Assembly (NCBI RefSeq): GCF_000786205.1
Contig: NZ_JROH01000007.1
Coordinates: 1 to 64,000 of the forward strand
DNA length: 64,000 bases
DNA from: Sphingomonas sp. 37zxx
Lineage (GTDB): Bacteria; Pseudomonadota; Alphaproteobacteria; Sphingomonadales; Sphingomonadaceae
Reading direction: 5' to 3'
Shown piece after piece: positions 55,337-63,836 of this stretch (the first letter of the stretch is position 1; each line of letters begins with the position of its first letter). The notes under the pieces are model-generated. The model had not been told where the DNA came from. It searched no databases and saw only the letters and a program-made list of their open reading frames with translations. The translations under genes were made by a program, and so were the position numbers.

Positions 55337-56372
55337 TCACCTTACCCATTTTCCAACGCTCGCATCGATCCGTCCGCCTCGCGTCACCCGTGCAATCGCC
55401 TGGATGCTGATGATCAGCATCGGCGTCGTCACCGCGATCCTGTTCGGCGTGCCGTGGGTTCAGACCTCGCCCGGAGCCGGCCAGGTAGTCGCGCTCAACC
55501 CCGATGACCGCGTGCAATCGGTAACCGCATTGGTTCCTGGCCGCGTCGAGCGGTGGTTCGTCAACGACGGCGATCAGGTAAAGGCCGGCGATCCGATCGC
55601 CCGCGTGGTCGACAACGACCCCGACCTGCTCACCCGCCTGCGTGCCGAACGCGCACAAGTCGAAGCAGAGATCGCCGCCGCGCAACAGGCGATGACCGTG
55701 GCGCAGCTTGACGTCGGTCGCTCGCGCCAATTGCTCACCGAAGGGCTGATTGCCCGGCGCGATTACGAAGCGTCGCAGATTCGCGTCGCCGATCATGTCG
55801 CCAAGCTGGCCGAGGCGCGCGCCAAGCTCAGCCGGGTCGATGTCGGCCTCAATCGCCAATCGGCGCAGGTGGTGCGTGCCCCGCGCGAAGGCCGGATCCA
55901 GTCGATCAACGCCGCCGCCGGCGCGACGTTGGTCAGCCCCGGCGACATTCTGGCAACGCTCGCGCCCGATCGGCCGGTGCGCGTCGTCGAATTGCTGGTC
56001 GACGGGCGCGACGTTGCCCTGGTTCGCCCGGGCCGCCCGGTACGGCTGGCATTCGAAGGCTGGCCAGCGATTCAGTTCAGCGGCTGGCCGTCGATCGCCG
56101 AGGGGATGTTCGACGGTCGCGTGCGCTCGCTCGACCCTTCAGCGCAGGCGACCGGGTTGTTCCGGGTGTTGGTCGAGCCGATGCCGGGCCGCCCAAGCTG
56201 GCCCGACGACGATTATGTCCGGCTGGGTGCCAAGGTGCGCGGCTGGATCCAGATGGAAACCGTCAGCGTCGGCTATGAATTGTGGCGTCAGCTCAACGAC
56301 TTCCCGCTCGAGTTCCGCCGCCCCGCGCTAGAGGCCGAAGCCAGGAACAAAGCACAGGAGCAGACCAAGTGA
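55320..56372 (+). CDS. HlyD-family membrane-fusion (periplasmic adaptor) protein
   Basis: 350 aa. One membrane helix (about 28-46, WMLMISIGVVTAILFGVPWV), lipoyl halves (VTALVPGRVERWFVNDGDQVKAGDPIARV and VVRAPREGRIQSI) around a rather short coiled-coil hairpin (about 100-190), then beta-barrel domains. It links inner- and outer-membrane exporter parts. GAAGGAGA precedes the ATG at 55320. The downstream gene starts by GTGA overlap. Confidence 0.92.
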   Translation: MPFRPDHLTHFPTLASIRPPRVTRAIAWMLMISIGVVTAILFGVPWVQTSPGAGQVVALNPDDRVQSVTALVPGRVERWFVNDGDQVKAGDPIARVVDNDPDLLTRLRAERAQVEAEIAAAQQAMTVAQLDVGRSRQLLTEGLIARRDYEASQIRVADHVAKLAEARAKLSRVDVGLNRQSAQVVRAPREGRIQSINAAAGATLVSPGDILATLAPDRPVRVVELLVDGRDVALVRPGRPVRLAFEGWPAIQFSGWPSIAEGMFDGRVRSLDPSAQATGLFRVLVEPMPGRPSWPDDDYVRLGAKVRGWIQMETVSVGYELWRQLNDFPLEFRRPALEAEARNKAQEQTK

Positions 56373-57775
56373 GACGATTGGCGCTCGCGCTGCTCCTGCT
56401 GGTCACAGTGCCGGCAGGGGCAACCGCGCAGACGCAGAGCCAGACCCTGACGCTCGACGAAGTGCTTCGCTCCTCGGCGGTCAACGCGCCGGCCATCCTC
56501 GAAGCGATCACCCGCGAGCGTCAGGCCGATGGCCGCCGGCTTTCGGCTGAAGGCGCGTTCGACACCTTGTTCGAGGGCGACGCGCAATCGCGACTGCTGG
56601 GCTTTTACGACGGCACCGTGGTCGAGGGGCGCGCCAGCCGACCGTTCGTCAATAATGGCGGCGGCATCTATGGCGGTTACCGTATCTCGCGCGGCGACTT
56701 CCCGACCTATGAGAGTAAGGGGTTCACGAACCAGCTTGGTGAGGTGAAAGTCGGCGCGGTGTTCGCGCTGATGCGCGATCGCTTTGTCGACGAACGCCGC
56801 ACCCGGATTGATCTTACCAGCCGCGACATCGAACTTGCGCGCCTCGACCGCGAGATGGTGGCGATCGGGGTACAGCGCCGCGCGATCGATTCCTATCAGG
56901 TCTGGGTCGCGGCGGGCATGCGGGTTGCGGTCTATCGCGACCTGCTGGCGCTGGCCAGCGAGCGACAGACCTCGATCGAACGCCAGATCGCGCTCGGCGC
57001 ACGGCCCGATATTCTCAGCACCGAGAACCGGCAAAACATCGTGCGTCGGCAGACCTTGCTGATTCGCGCCGAACAGGAACTGGCCAGCGCCGCCAACGCG
57101 CTGTCTTTCTATCTTCGCGATGCCGATGGCGAGCCGGTCACCCCCGCACCCGCTCGCTTACCCAACAGCTTCCCCGCGCTTCGGCTACCACCATTGGGGC
57201 CTGATCTGGCGCAGCGGATCGAGCGGCCCGACCTCGACGCCATATTGGTTCGGCTCGACCAGGCAGCCGCTCGCCGCCAGCTCGCCGAAAACGACATGCA
57301 GCCCCGCCTCGATCTTCGCGCCGAAGCGGCCAAGGACATCGGCCCGGTCGGCCTGGCCGGTGCGGGCAGAACGCCGGCCGAGGGCATTGTCGGCCTGCGT
57401 TTTTCGCTGCCGCTCGAACGCCGCCAGGCGCGCGGTCGCATTGCCGAGGCGCGCGCCGAGGCCGATGGCCTTCGCCTGCGCCGCAAGCTGATCGAGGATC
57501 AAATCCTGGTCGAGGTAAACGGCCTGGCGATCCAGGTCGATGCCGCCGAGCGGCTGGTGGCGCTCGCCGGCGACGAAACCGCGCTTGCAACCCGCATGGC
57601 CGAGGCCGAGCGTCGGCGTTTCCAGCTTGGTGCCAGCGACTTCATCGTCGTCAATCTGCGCGAGGAATCAGCAGCCGATGCGCGGCTGCGCCAGCTCGAC
57701 GCCGAATTTCGCCGGTCGTCGGCGCGCGCCGAACTGGTCGCCGCCACCGTCGATCGCGCGCAACTCGGTCTGTAA
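56369..57775 (+). CDS. TolC-family outer-membrane efflux protein
   Basis: 468 aa. Signal peptide (LALALLLLVTVPAGATAQ), then two alpha-helical OEP repeats: LTLDEVLRSSAVNAPAILEA in the first; IDSYQVWVAAGMRVAVYRDLL and the LGASDFIVVNLREES segment typify the helices preceding the outer-membrane turns. It forms the exit duct. The GTG at 56369 overlaps the HlyD stop and has AGGAG upstream. Confidence 0.92.
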   Translation: MRRLALALLLLVTVPAGATAQTQSQTLTLDEVLRSSAVNAPAILEAITRERQADGRRLSAEGAFDTLFEGDAQSRLLGFYDGTVVEGRASRPFVNNGGGIYGGYRISRGDFPTYESKGFTNQLGEVKVGAVFALMRDRFVDERRTRIDLTSRDIELARLDREMVAIGVQRRAIDSYQVWVAAGMRVAVYRDLLALASERQTSIERQIALGARPDILSTENRQNIVRRQTLLIRAEQELASAANALSFYLRDADGEPVTPAPARLPNSFPALRLPPLGPDLAQRIERPDLDAILVRLDQAAARRQLAENDMQPRLDLRAEAAKDIGPVGLAGAGRTPAEGIVGLRFSLPLERRQARGRIAEARAEADGLRLRRKLIEDQILVEVNGLAIQVDAAERLVALAGDETALATRMAEAERRRFQLGASDFIVVNLREESAADARLRQLDAEFRRSSARAELVAATVDRAQLGL

Positions 57776-57782
57776 CCCCAAA

Positions 57783-57797
57783 GTTCTACATATGTTC
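57783..57797 (+). promoter_or_regulatory. LexA (SOS) box upstream of the endolysin gene
   Basis: GTTC (57783-57786), 7 bp (TACATAT), GTTC (57794-57797): an exact match to the direct-repeat LexA box of alphaproteobacteria, GTTC-N7-GTTC. It lies 54 bp before the endolysin start and overlaps the spacer of a likely promoter whose -10 is TACATT (57803-57808). LexA bound here would block polymerase. Confidence 0.7.
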
Positions 57798-57850
57798 TTT
57801 CCTACATTGTTCCATATGGGTTAGCCATCCCGCTGCAACAGGAGGCTATG

Positions 57851-58414
57851 ATGGACAGCAACACCCCTATCGAAGACCTGATCGACGACGTCATCGCGCG
57901 CGAAGGCGGCTATAGCGATCACCCCGCCGATCGCGGCGGCCCCACCCGCTGGGGCATCACCCAGGCGGTGGCGCGCGCCGATGGCTATACCGGCGATATG
58001 CGGCATTTCCTGCGCGAGCGCGCGGTCGCCATCTACACCCGTCTTTACTGGACCCGTCCGCGCTTCGACTTGGTGGCCAAGGCAGCGCCGCGAATCGCCG
58101 CGGAATTATTCGATACCGGCGTCAATATGGGGCCGAAAATCGCCGCGACCTTCCTCCAGCGCGCGCTCAACGCGCTCAATCGCAACGCCCGCGACTATCC
58201 CGACATCACCGCAGACGGTGTGGTGGGGCCGCAAACCGTTGCGGCACTTTCGGCCTTCATACGGGTGCGCGGGGATCGCGGCGAAACCGTGCTGCTGAAA
58301 GCGATCGAGGCGCTGCAAGGGGCGCGCTACCTCGACCTCGCCGAGCGCCGACCCGCCAACGAAGCCTTTCTCTACGGCTGGCTTGCGAACCGGATCGGTG
58401 AACCCGGCGGCTGA
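57851..58414 (+). CDS. Endolysin, glycoside hydrolase family 108 (gene-transfer-agent type)
   Basis: About 187 aa. The N-terminal REGGYSDHPADRGGPTRWG is the GH108 catalytic segment with E18 as the predicted acid; FDTGVNMGPKIAATFLQRAL and the peptidoglycan-binding-like ITADGVVGPQTVAAL follow. These muramidases lyse cells for phage and for gene transfer agents (the R. capsulatus GTA endolysin is of this kind). No signal peptide is evident, so holin-dependent release is expected. AGGAGG favours the second ATG (57851) over 57848. Confidence 0.9.
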   Translation: MDSNTPIEDLIDDVIAREGGYSDHPADRGGPTRWGITQAVARADGYTGDMRHFLRERAVAIYTRLYWTRPRFDLVAKAAPRIAAELFDTGVNMGPKIAATFLQRALNALNRNARDYPDITADGVVGPQTVAALSAFIRVRGDRGETVLLKAIEALQGARYLDLAERRPANEAFLYGWLANRIGEPGG

Positions 58415-58459
58415 CAACCACGTCGCCCGCATCGACCCATCGAAAAACGGAGCATCGTC

Positions 58460-58873
58460 ATGAGCATCCTCGACGGCCTGATCGGTCCGCTTGCCGGCCT
58501 GATCGACAAGATCATTCCCGACCCCAAGGCGCGCGACGCCGCCAAGCTGGAGCTGCTGAGGCTCGAAGGTAGCCAGGAGATCGAAGCGATGCGCGCGCGC
58601 CTGTCGGCGATCGTCGCCGAAGCGCAATCGGTCGATCCCTGGACCAGCCGCGCGCGCCCCAGCTTCCTCTATGTCATGTATGCGCTGTTCCTGTTCGCGA
58701 TCCCGATGGGCCTATTATCGGCGCTGTCGCCGCAAATGGCGCTGAGCATTTCGAACGGCATGACCGCGTATCTGCGGGGACTGCCCGAGGAACTCTATGC
58801 GCTGTTTGGCACCGGCTATCTTGGCTACACCGCCGCACGCCAGTGGGGAAAGGCCAAGGGGGCGGATCGCTAA
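58460..58873 (+). CDS. Holin of the GTA 3TM family
   Basis: 137 aa. The N-terminal half, [20 protein letters not shown], is amphipathic. [20 protein letters not shown] opens the first strong helix, and the C-terminus [19 protein letters not shown] matches the GTA-associated three-helix holin family. It would make membrane lesions letting the endolysin reach the wall. GGAG lies before the ATG. Directly downstream of the endolysin gene (45 bp), so probably one transcript. Confidence 0.85.
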   Translation: MSILDGLIGPLAGLIDKIIPDPKARDAAKLELLRLEGSQEIEAMRARLSAIVAEAQSVDPWTSRARPSFLYVMYALFLFAIPMGLLSALSPQMALSISNGMTAYLRGLPEELYALFGTGYLGYTAARQWGKAKGADR

Positions 58874-58878
58874 GCCCC

Positions 58879-58908
58879 GATTGCACCCAAACCGTGCCTC
58901 CCCCATAT
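58879..58908 (+). promoter_or_regulatory. Candidate sigma-32 heat-shock promoter for hslVU
   Basis: CCCCATAT at 58901-58908 fits the RpoH -10 consensus exactly and GATTGCA at 58879-58885 is a partial -35, 15 bp apart. The start site would fall within a few bases of the hslV ATG at 58917, and no ribosome site is visible, so hslV may be translated from a near-leaderless message. Confidence 0.5.
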
Positions 58909-58916
58909 CCCGCGCC

Positions 58917-59468
58917 ATGAGCAAGAATATCACATGGCACGGCACTACCATCCTATCGGTCCGTCGCGGCGGTAAGGTCGTCATCGCCGGCGACGGCCAG
59001 GTCACCCAGGGGCAGACGGTGATGAAGCCCAATGCCCGCAAGGTCCGCCCGCTGGGCGACGGCAAGGTGATCGCCGGCTTCGCGGGTGCCACCGCCGACG
59101 CCTTCACCTTGTTCGAGCGGCTCGAATCCAAGCTCGAACGCCACCAGGGGCAATTGCTGCGTGCTGCGGTCGAGCTGGCCAAGGACTGGCGCACCGACAA
59201 ATTCCTGCGCAACCTGGAAGCGATGCTGATCGTTGCCGACAAGGACGTGACCCTGGTCGTTACCGGCAATGGCGACGTGCTTGAGCCCGAGGGCGGAATC
59301 GCCGCGATCGGATCGGGCGGCAATTTCGCCCTCGCCGCTGCCCGCGCATTGGTCGATTACGAAGCCGACGCCGAAGTGCTGGCGCGCAAGGCGATGGGAA
59401 TCGCGGGCGAATTATGCGTCTACACCAATGATCGGCTGACCGTGGAAATCCTCGACAGCGACACCTGA
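58917..59468 (+). CDS. hslV: ATP-dependent protease subunit HslV
   Basis: 183 aa. After the short propeptide MSKNITWHG comes the catalytic N-terminal Thr of [38 protein letters not shown] is also typical. It forms the two-ring peptidase core that works with HslU. Located just upstream of hslU. Confidence 0.97.
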   Translation: MSKNITWHGTTILSVRRGGKVVIAGDGQVTQGQTVMKPNARKVRPLGDGKVIAGFAGATADAFTLFERLESKLERHQGQLLRAAVELAKDWRTDKFLRNLEAMLIVADKDVTLVVTGNGDVLEPEGGIAAIGSGGNFALAAARALVDYEADAEVLARKAMGIAGELCVYTNDRLTVEILDSDT

Positions 59469-59563
59469 CGGCGTTCCCCTCCGCCCGCAACAGGCGGCGG
59501 CGCAAGGCACCAAATCATCCCCCAGCTTGAACCCGCCCCCCGCAGGGCCATTTACGGGCGACC

Positions 59564-60856
59564 ATGCAAGACAACCTTACCCCAAAGCAGATCGTAGCCG
59601 CCCTCGACCAGCACATCATCGGCCAGAACGACGCCAAGCGCGCAGTTGCGGTCGCGATGCGCAACCGCTGGCGGCGCCAGCAGCTCGGCAGCGAGCTACG
59701 CGATGAAGTGACGCCGAAGAACATCCTGATGATCGGGCCGACCGGCTGCGGCAAGACCGAAATCAGCCGCCGCCTGGCCAAGCTGGCCGATGCGCCGTTC
59801 GTGAAGGTCGAAGCGACCAAGTTCACCGAGGTCGGCTATGTCGGCCGGGATGTCGAACAAATCGCCCGCGACCTGGTCGAAGAAGCGATCCGGCTGGAAA
59901 AGGAACGCCGCCGGATCGCGGTGAAGGACAAGGCAGAGGCGGCGGCGATGACCCGGCTGCTCGACGCGCTGACCGGCAAGGACAGCTCGCAGGCGACGCG
60001 CGAGGCGTTCCGCCTGCGCCTGAACGAAGGCCATCTCGACAATACCGAAATCGAGATCGAGCTGGAGGCCGCCCCAACGACGCCGTTCGAAGTGCCCGGC
60101 GGGATGCCGCAGATGATCAATCTGGGCGAAATGATGAAGGGCTTGAGCGGCCCTCAGCTCAAGCGCCGCAAGATGAACGTCCATGCCGCCTGGGAGAAAT
60201 TGGTCGAAGAAGAGGCCGACAAGCGGCTCGACCAGGACGAAGTCAGCCGCGCGGCGCTTGCTGACGCCGAAGCCAATGGCATCGTCTTCCTCGACGAGAT
60301 CGACAAGATCGCGGTGAGCGACGTGCGCGGCGGATCGGTGAGCCGCGAGGGCGTTCAGCGCGACCTGCTGCCGCTGATCGAGGGCACCACGGTCGCGACC
60401 AAATATGGCCCGATGAAGACCGACCATATCCTGTTCATCGCCAGCGGCGCGTTCCATGTCGCCAAGCCGAGCGACCTGCTGCCCGAACTACAGGGCCGCC
60501 TGCCGATCCGCGTCGAGCTGAAGGGGCTGACCGAGGCCGATTTCGTGGCGATCCTGTCGGACACCAAGGCGTCGTTGCCGGTGCAGTATAAGGCGCTGAT
60601 CGCGACCGAGGGGGTCGAGGTGAACTTCACCCCCAGCGGCATCGCCGCCATCGCGCGCATCGCCGCCGAAGTGAATGGCGAGGTCGAGAATATCGGCGCG
60701 CGGCGATTGCAGACGGTGATGGAAAAGCTGCTCGAGGAAGTCAGCTTCGAGGCCGAGGACCGCAAGGGAAGCGTGGTCGAAGTCGATGGTGCCTATGTCG
60801 ACGCGCAGCTCAAGGAAATCGCGCGTAACACCGATCTCAGCCGCTACGTGCTCTGA
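59564..60856 (+). CDS. hslU: HslU ATPase subunit of the HslVU protease
   Basis: 430 aa AAA+ unfoldase. Walker A is [15 protein letters not shown], the pore-loop region [15 protein letters not shown], Walker [13 protein letters not shown], sensor-2 [16 protein letters not shown], and the C-terminal LSRYVL tail docks into HslV. The I-domain (about 110-240) is present. It abuts the convergent lipoprotein gene with no intervening base. Confidence 0.98.
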   Translation: MQDNLTPKQIVAALDQHIIGQNDAKRAVAVAMRNRWRRQQLGSELRDEVTPKNILMIGPTGCGKTEISRRLAKLADAPFVKVEATKFTEVGYVGRDVEQIARDLVEEAIRLEKERRRIAVKDKAEAAAMTRLLDALTGKDSSQATREAFRLRLNEGHLDNTEIEIELEAAPTTPFEVPGGMPQMINLGEMMKGLSGPQLKRRKMNVHAAWEKLVEEEADKRLDQDEVSRAALADAEANGIVFLDEIDKIAVSDVRGGSVSREGVQRDLLPLIEGTTVATKYGPMKTDHILFIASGAFHVAKPSDLLPELQGRLPIRVELKGLTEADFVAILSDTKASLPVQYKALIATEGVEVNFTPSGIAAIARIAAEVNGEVENIGARRLQTVMEKLLEEVSFEAEDRKGSVVEVDGAYVDAQLKEIARNTDLSRYVL

Positions 60857-61264
60857 TTATTTGGCGGGCTTGCGGTAAGGCGTGAACATCCCGAGGCGGC
60901 AAAAGGCCGACGGGATGGTCACGCCGCCGCGTGGCAGCGTCTGGAACCGGTCGTTGCGGCACATCTGCCCGCCAAAGATTTCGGCGATGACGATCGAATC
61001 ATCGTCGAGCGAGGGGCATCCCTCGACGTTGGTGACCCACAGTTCCGCGCCGATCTGACGGTAGATCATCACGTCATTGCCGATGATCTGCGGCCCTTGC
61101 GGATTAAGGCTTGGCAGGCATTGCTGCGGTTCTCCCGCGACCAACCCTCGGGTAACCTTGGCGAACTGCGCGGCCGCCTGCGCTTCGCTGGCCGCCATTT
61201 GCTCGGGCGTCGCGGCACAGCCGAACAAGGCTAGCCCAAGCGAAGCTGCAACCAGCGCCCGCAT
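60857..61264 (-). CDS. Small lipoprotein, paralogue A
   Basis: 135 aa. A lipobox LALFGC (Cys16) follows a short signal, so the protein is lipid-anchored. The mature part has conserved-looking Cys residues (AGEPQQCLP, NVEGCPS, GGQMCRND, SAFCRLGMF). It resembles the next gene in order of motifs: (V/A)(A/P)GxPQxC, GC, xxCRxD, xxC.LG.F.PYR. Function unknown. Confidence 0.78.
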   Translation of the reverse strand: MRALVAASLGLALFGCAATPEQMAASEAQAAAQFAKVTRGLVAGEPQQCLPSLNPQGPQIIGNDVMIYRQIGAELWVTNVEGCPSLDDDSIVIAEIFGGQMCRNDRFQTLPRGGVTIPSAFCRLGMFTPYRKPAK

Positions 61265-61692
61265 CAGCTATCCCCCGATCGCGATGGCCGGCGATAGGGC
61301 ACGAAATCGCCCAGCGCGCACGATCCGGTGGGGAACCCGGTATTACGGTCGACCAACGTCACGATATCGCCGCGACATAATTGGCTGATCGGCGTCTGTG
61401 TCACCATGATATCGTTGAAGCCGATTCGGCAGCCGGGGCTGGTGTCGTTCCGATAAAACTGCCGGGTGCCGTGCTGGTACAGGATGGTCTGGCCATAGCT
61501 ATTGCTGCCGCGAATCTGGCTATACGGAACGCAGGATTGCGGCTTGCCGGGAACCAGGCCCGCCAATCGTTTTTCCAGTTTTCCGGCCTGCTCAGCTTCG
61601 GCAGCATCGGTGCGCGCGATCTCCTGCGGCGTGGCGGTGCAGCTCGCCAGCGCGACTGCGGCCAACAGCGAAAAAGCTATGCGATGCATCAT
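61264..61692 (-). CDS. Small lipoprotein, paralogue B
   Basis: 142 aa with lipobox LAAVALASC (Cys18). The mature region contains VPGKPQSCVP, SPGCRIG, LCRGDIV and GSCALGDFVPYRRP, aligning with the four Cys positions of the neighbour. GGGAGA precedes the ATG. It overlaps paralogue A by 1 bp; the two probably arose by tandem duplication and are cotranscribed. Confidence 0.78.
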   Translation of the reverse strand: MMHRIAFSLLAAVALASCTATPQEIARTDAAEAEQAGKLEKRLAGLVPGKPQSCVPYSQIRGSNSYGQTILYQHGTRQFYRNDTSPGCRIGFNDIMVTQTPISQLCRGDIVTLVDRNTGFPTGSCALGDFVPYRRPSRSGDS

Positions 61693-61744
61693 GCGTCTCC
61701 CGGTTCGACCAACCATCGCCCAAATGCTGAGCGCATCAAAATGA

Positions 61745-62479
61745 CTAACCCCTGAACGCATCTTTGGCTGCACGCCGCTCCGCCAGTTGCGCCGCCGTTG
61801 CAGCCCGCAGAAACGGATTGGTCGCAAGCTCGAGCGCGATCGTCGTCGGCACCGTCGGCTCGCCCGCCGCGCGCTGGCGCTCGACCGTCTCAAGCCGCTT
61901 GGCGATCGCCGCATTGCCCGGCTCGGCGACACGCGCGTAACGCCCGTTCGACAGGGTATATTCGTGCGCGCAATAGACCACCGTCTCAGGCGGCAAGGCG
62001 GCAAGGCGCTGCATATTGCCGAACATCTGCCCGGCATCACCCTCGAACAACCGCCCGCAGCCCATCGCGAACAAGGTGTCGCCGACAAAGACGCTCGCAT
62101 CGTCGGCGAAGTGAAAGGCGATATGGCCGGCGGTATGCCCCGGCGTTTCGATTACCGTGGCGACATGGCCGCCCAGTGCAACGCTATCCCCCTCGCCCAC
62201 CAGCCGATCGGCAGTGGGGATCTTCGCCGCCTCTGCGGCAGGCGCGATCACCACCGCACCATGCGCCGCCTTGATCGCGGCATTGCCGCCGGTGTGATCG
62301 GGATGCCAATGCGTGTTCCAGATCGCCCCGATCCGCCAGCCGCGCGCGTCGGCCTCAGCCAACACCGGCGCGGCCTCGGCGGGGTCAACCACCATCGTCT
62401 CGCCTGATTGGACATCATGCACCAGCCAGACATAATTGTCCGACAGTGCAGCGATGCGGACGACTTCCAGCGCCGCCAT
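61745..62479 (-). CDS. gloB: Hydroxyacylglutathione hydrolase (glyoxalase II)
   Basis: 244 aa metallo-beta-lactamase fold. The metal motif NTHWHPDHTGG, then TPGHTAGHIAFHF, then VFVGDTLFAMGCGRLFEG and CAHEYTLSN are diagnostic of GloB. It hydrolyses S-lactoylglutathione to lactate and GSH. Start candidates are the ATG at 62479, the GTG at 62482 (overlapping the gloA stop) and the ATG at 62485. Confidence 0.95.
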   Translation of the reverse strand: MAALEVVRIAALSDNYVWLVHDVQSGETMVVDPAEAAPVLAEADARGWRIGAIWNTHWHPDHTGGNAAIKAAHGAVVIAPAAEAAKIPTADRLVGEGDSVALGGHVATVIETPGHTAGHIAFHFADDASVFVGDTLFAMGCGRLFEGDAGQMFGNMQRLAALPPETVVYCAHEYTLSNGRYARVAEPGNAAIAKRLETVERQRAAGEPTVPTTIALELATNPFLRAATAAQLAERRAAKDAFRG

Positions 62480-62937
62480 CACCATTCGCCGATATTGGGA
62501 GCCGACTGCCAAGGCTCGGCAGGGGCAAGTGCCGGGCCATCCTGCAGCAGTTCGATCGAAATGCCGTCGGGGGTCCGCACGAACGCCATATTGCCGTCGC
62601 GCGGCGGGCGGTTGATCACCACCCCGGCATCGGCGAAGCGCTGGCAGGTCGCGTAGATGTCGTCGACATAATAGGCCAGATGCCCGAAATTGCGCCCGCC
62701 GGTATAGGCCTCGGGCGGCGTACCGTCTTCGGCGGGCCAGTTATAGGTCAACTCGACCTCGGCATCGGCGCGCTCGCCCGGCCCGCGCATCGCATCGGGG
62801 GTGGCGAGGAAGATCAGCGTGAAGCGCCCCGCGCTGTTCTCCATCCGGCGCACTTCCTTGAGGCCCAGCAACTCGAAGAACGCGATCGTCGCGTCGGGAT
62901 CGCTGACGCGAATCATCGTGTGAAGATATTTGGTCAT
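62479..62937 (-). CDS. gloA: Lactoylglutathione lyase (glyoxalase I)
   Basis: 152 aa VOC-fold enzyme. Metal ligands are expected in [28 protein letters not shown] and [10 protein letters not shown]. It converts the hemithioacetal of methylglyoxal and GSH to S-lactoylglutathione. It is coupled to gloB, giving a full glyoxalase pathway operon. Confidence 0.92.
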   Translation of the reverse strand: MTKYLHTMIRVSDPDATIAFFELLGLKEVRRMENSAGRFTLIFLATPDAMRGPGERADAEVELTYNWPAEDGTPPEAYTGGRNFGHLAYYVDDIYATCQRFADAGVVINRPPRDGNMAFVRTPDGISIELLQDGPALAPAEPWQSAPNIGEW

Positions 62938-63002
62938 GGCGGCGCGGCTCCGTTGGGCTTAATCTGTTGGCAGTAGCCGAATATCGGTTCGGGGGATGGG
63001 CG

Positions 63003-63713
63003 ATGGAAGAGCGGGTGGCGACGAATCGTTCGATATGGCTGCTGGCGGCGGCATTGGTGCTCGCGATCGGGATGATCGTCGGCGGCTATCTGCTGGGCAA
63101 CGGGCTGGTACGCGCGCGGCTGGCCGATCGCTCGGTCACGGTACGCGGCCTTGCCGAGCGCGACGTCAATGCCGACCTGGCGGTGTGGACGCTGAACTAT
63201 CAAAAGGTCGGCACCGACACCAACACGGTACGCACCGAAATCGCTGCCGACACCGCACGCATCCGCGCCTTTTTCGCCAGCCTTGGCTTTCCCGCCGATG
63301 CGCTGGCACCTGCGGGCACCGGCGTCAGCCAATATAGCAATAACGGCGTGATGACGGTGACGATCAACCAGCGGATGCAGCTACGCACCACCGACATCAA
63401 GCGCGCACAGGCCGCGGTCGCTCGCCAGTTCGACCTGGTGAGCCAGGGCGTGCTGCTGCAGGAAGGATCGGGGATTTCGTACAGCTTCACCAAGCTCAAC
63501 GACATCAAGCCGCCGATGGTCGCCGCCGCCACCCGCGACGCGCGCGCCGCCGCCGAACAATTCGCCAAGGACAGCGACACCGCGGTCGGCGGCATCAAAA
63601 GTGCGACCCAGGGCTATTTCTCGATCGAAGCGCGCGACGGGGCCGATGGCGGCAACGACACCCCGTTCAAGAAGGTGCGCGTGGTGACGACGGTGGATTT
63701 CTATTTGAAGTAA
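63003..63713 (+). CDS. SIMPL domain (DUF541) membrane-anchored protein
   Basis: 236 aa. One helix (SIWLLAAALVLAIGMIVGGYLLG) anchors a SIMPL domain beginning VRGLAERDVNADLAVWTLN. The family (periplasmic or surface oligomers, DUF541) has unknown function in bacteria; BP26-like members make channel-like assemblies. The ATG at 63003 puts a short basic tail before the helix. Confidence 0.85.
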   Translation: MEERVATNRSIWLLAAALVLAIGMIVGGYLLGNGLVRARLADRSVTVRGLAERDVNADLAVWTLNYQKVGTDTNTVRTEIAADTARIRAFFASLGFPADALAPAGTGVSQYSNNGVMTVTINQRMQLRTTDIKRAQAAVARQFDLVSQGVLLQEGSGISYSFTKLNDIKPPMVAAATRDARAAAEQFAKDSDTAVGGIKSATQGYFSIEARDGADGGNDTPFKKVRVVTTVDFYLK

Positions 63714-63719
63714 TCCTCA

Positions 63720-63775
63720 AATCCTCCCCGACACGGGGAGGGGGACCGCCGCGAAGCGGTGGTAGAGGGGGCGTG
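63720..63775. repeat. Half copy of the CCTCCCCG/CGGGGAGG repeat family
   Basis: AATCCTCCCCGACACGGGGA, GGGGACCGC and CGCGAAGCGGTGGTAGAGGG correspond to the first half of 24498-24639. The rest of the gap up to 63836 has no recognisable gene. Confidence 0.65.
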
Positions 63776-63836
63776 CCGCGAATGCAGCACCGGTGGATAG
63801 CCCCTTCCATCAGCCCAGCGGGTTGCCGCCTGGCCC

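Noticed and set aside
57851-58873. Remnant of a prophage
   Set aside because: No phage structural, integrase or replication gene surrounds the pair, and codon use matches the chromosome; the GTA lysis family fits better.
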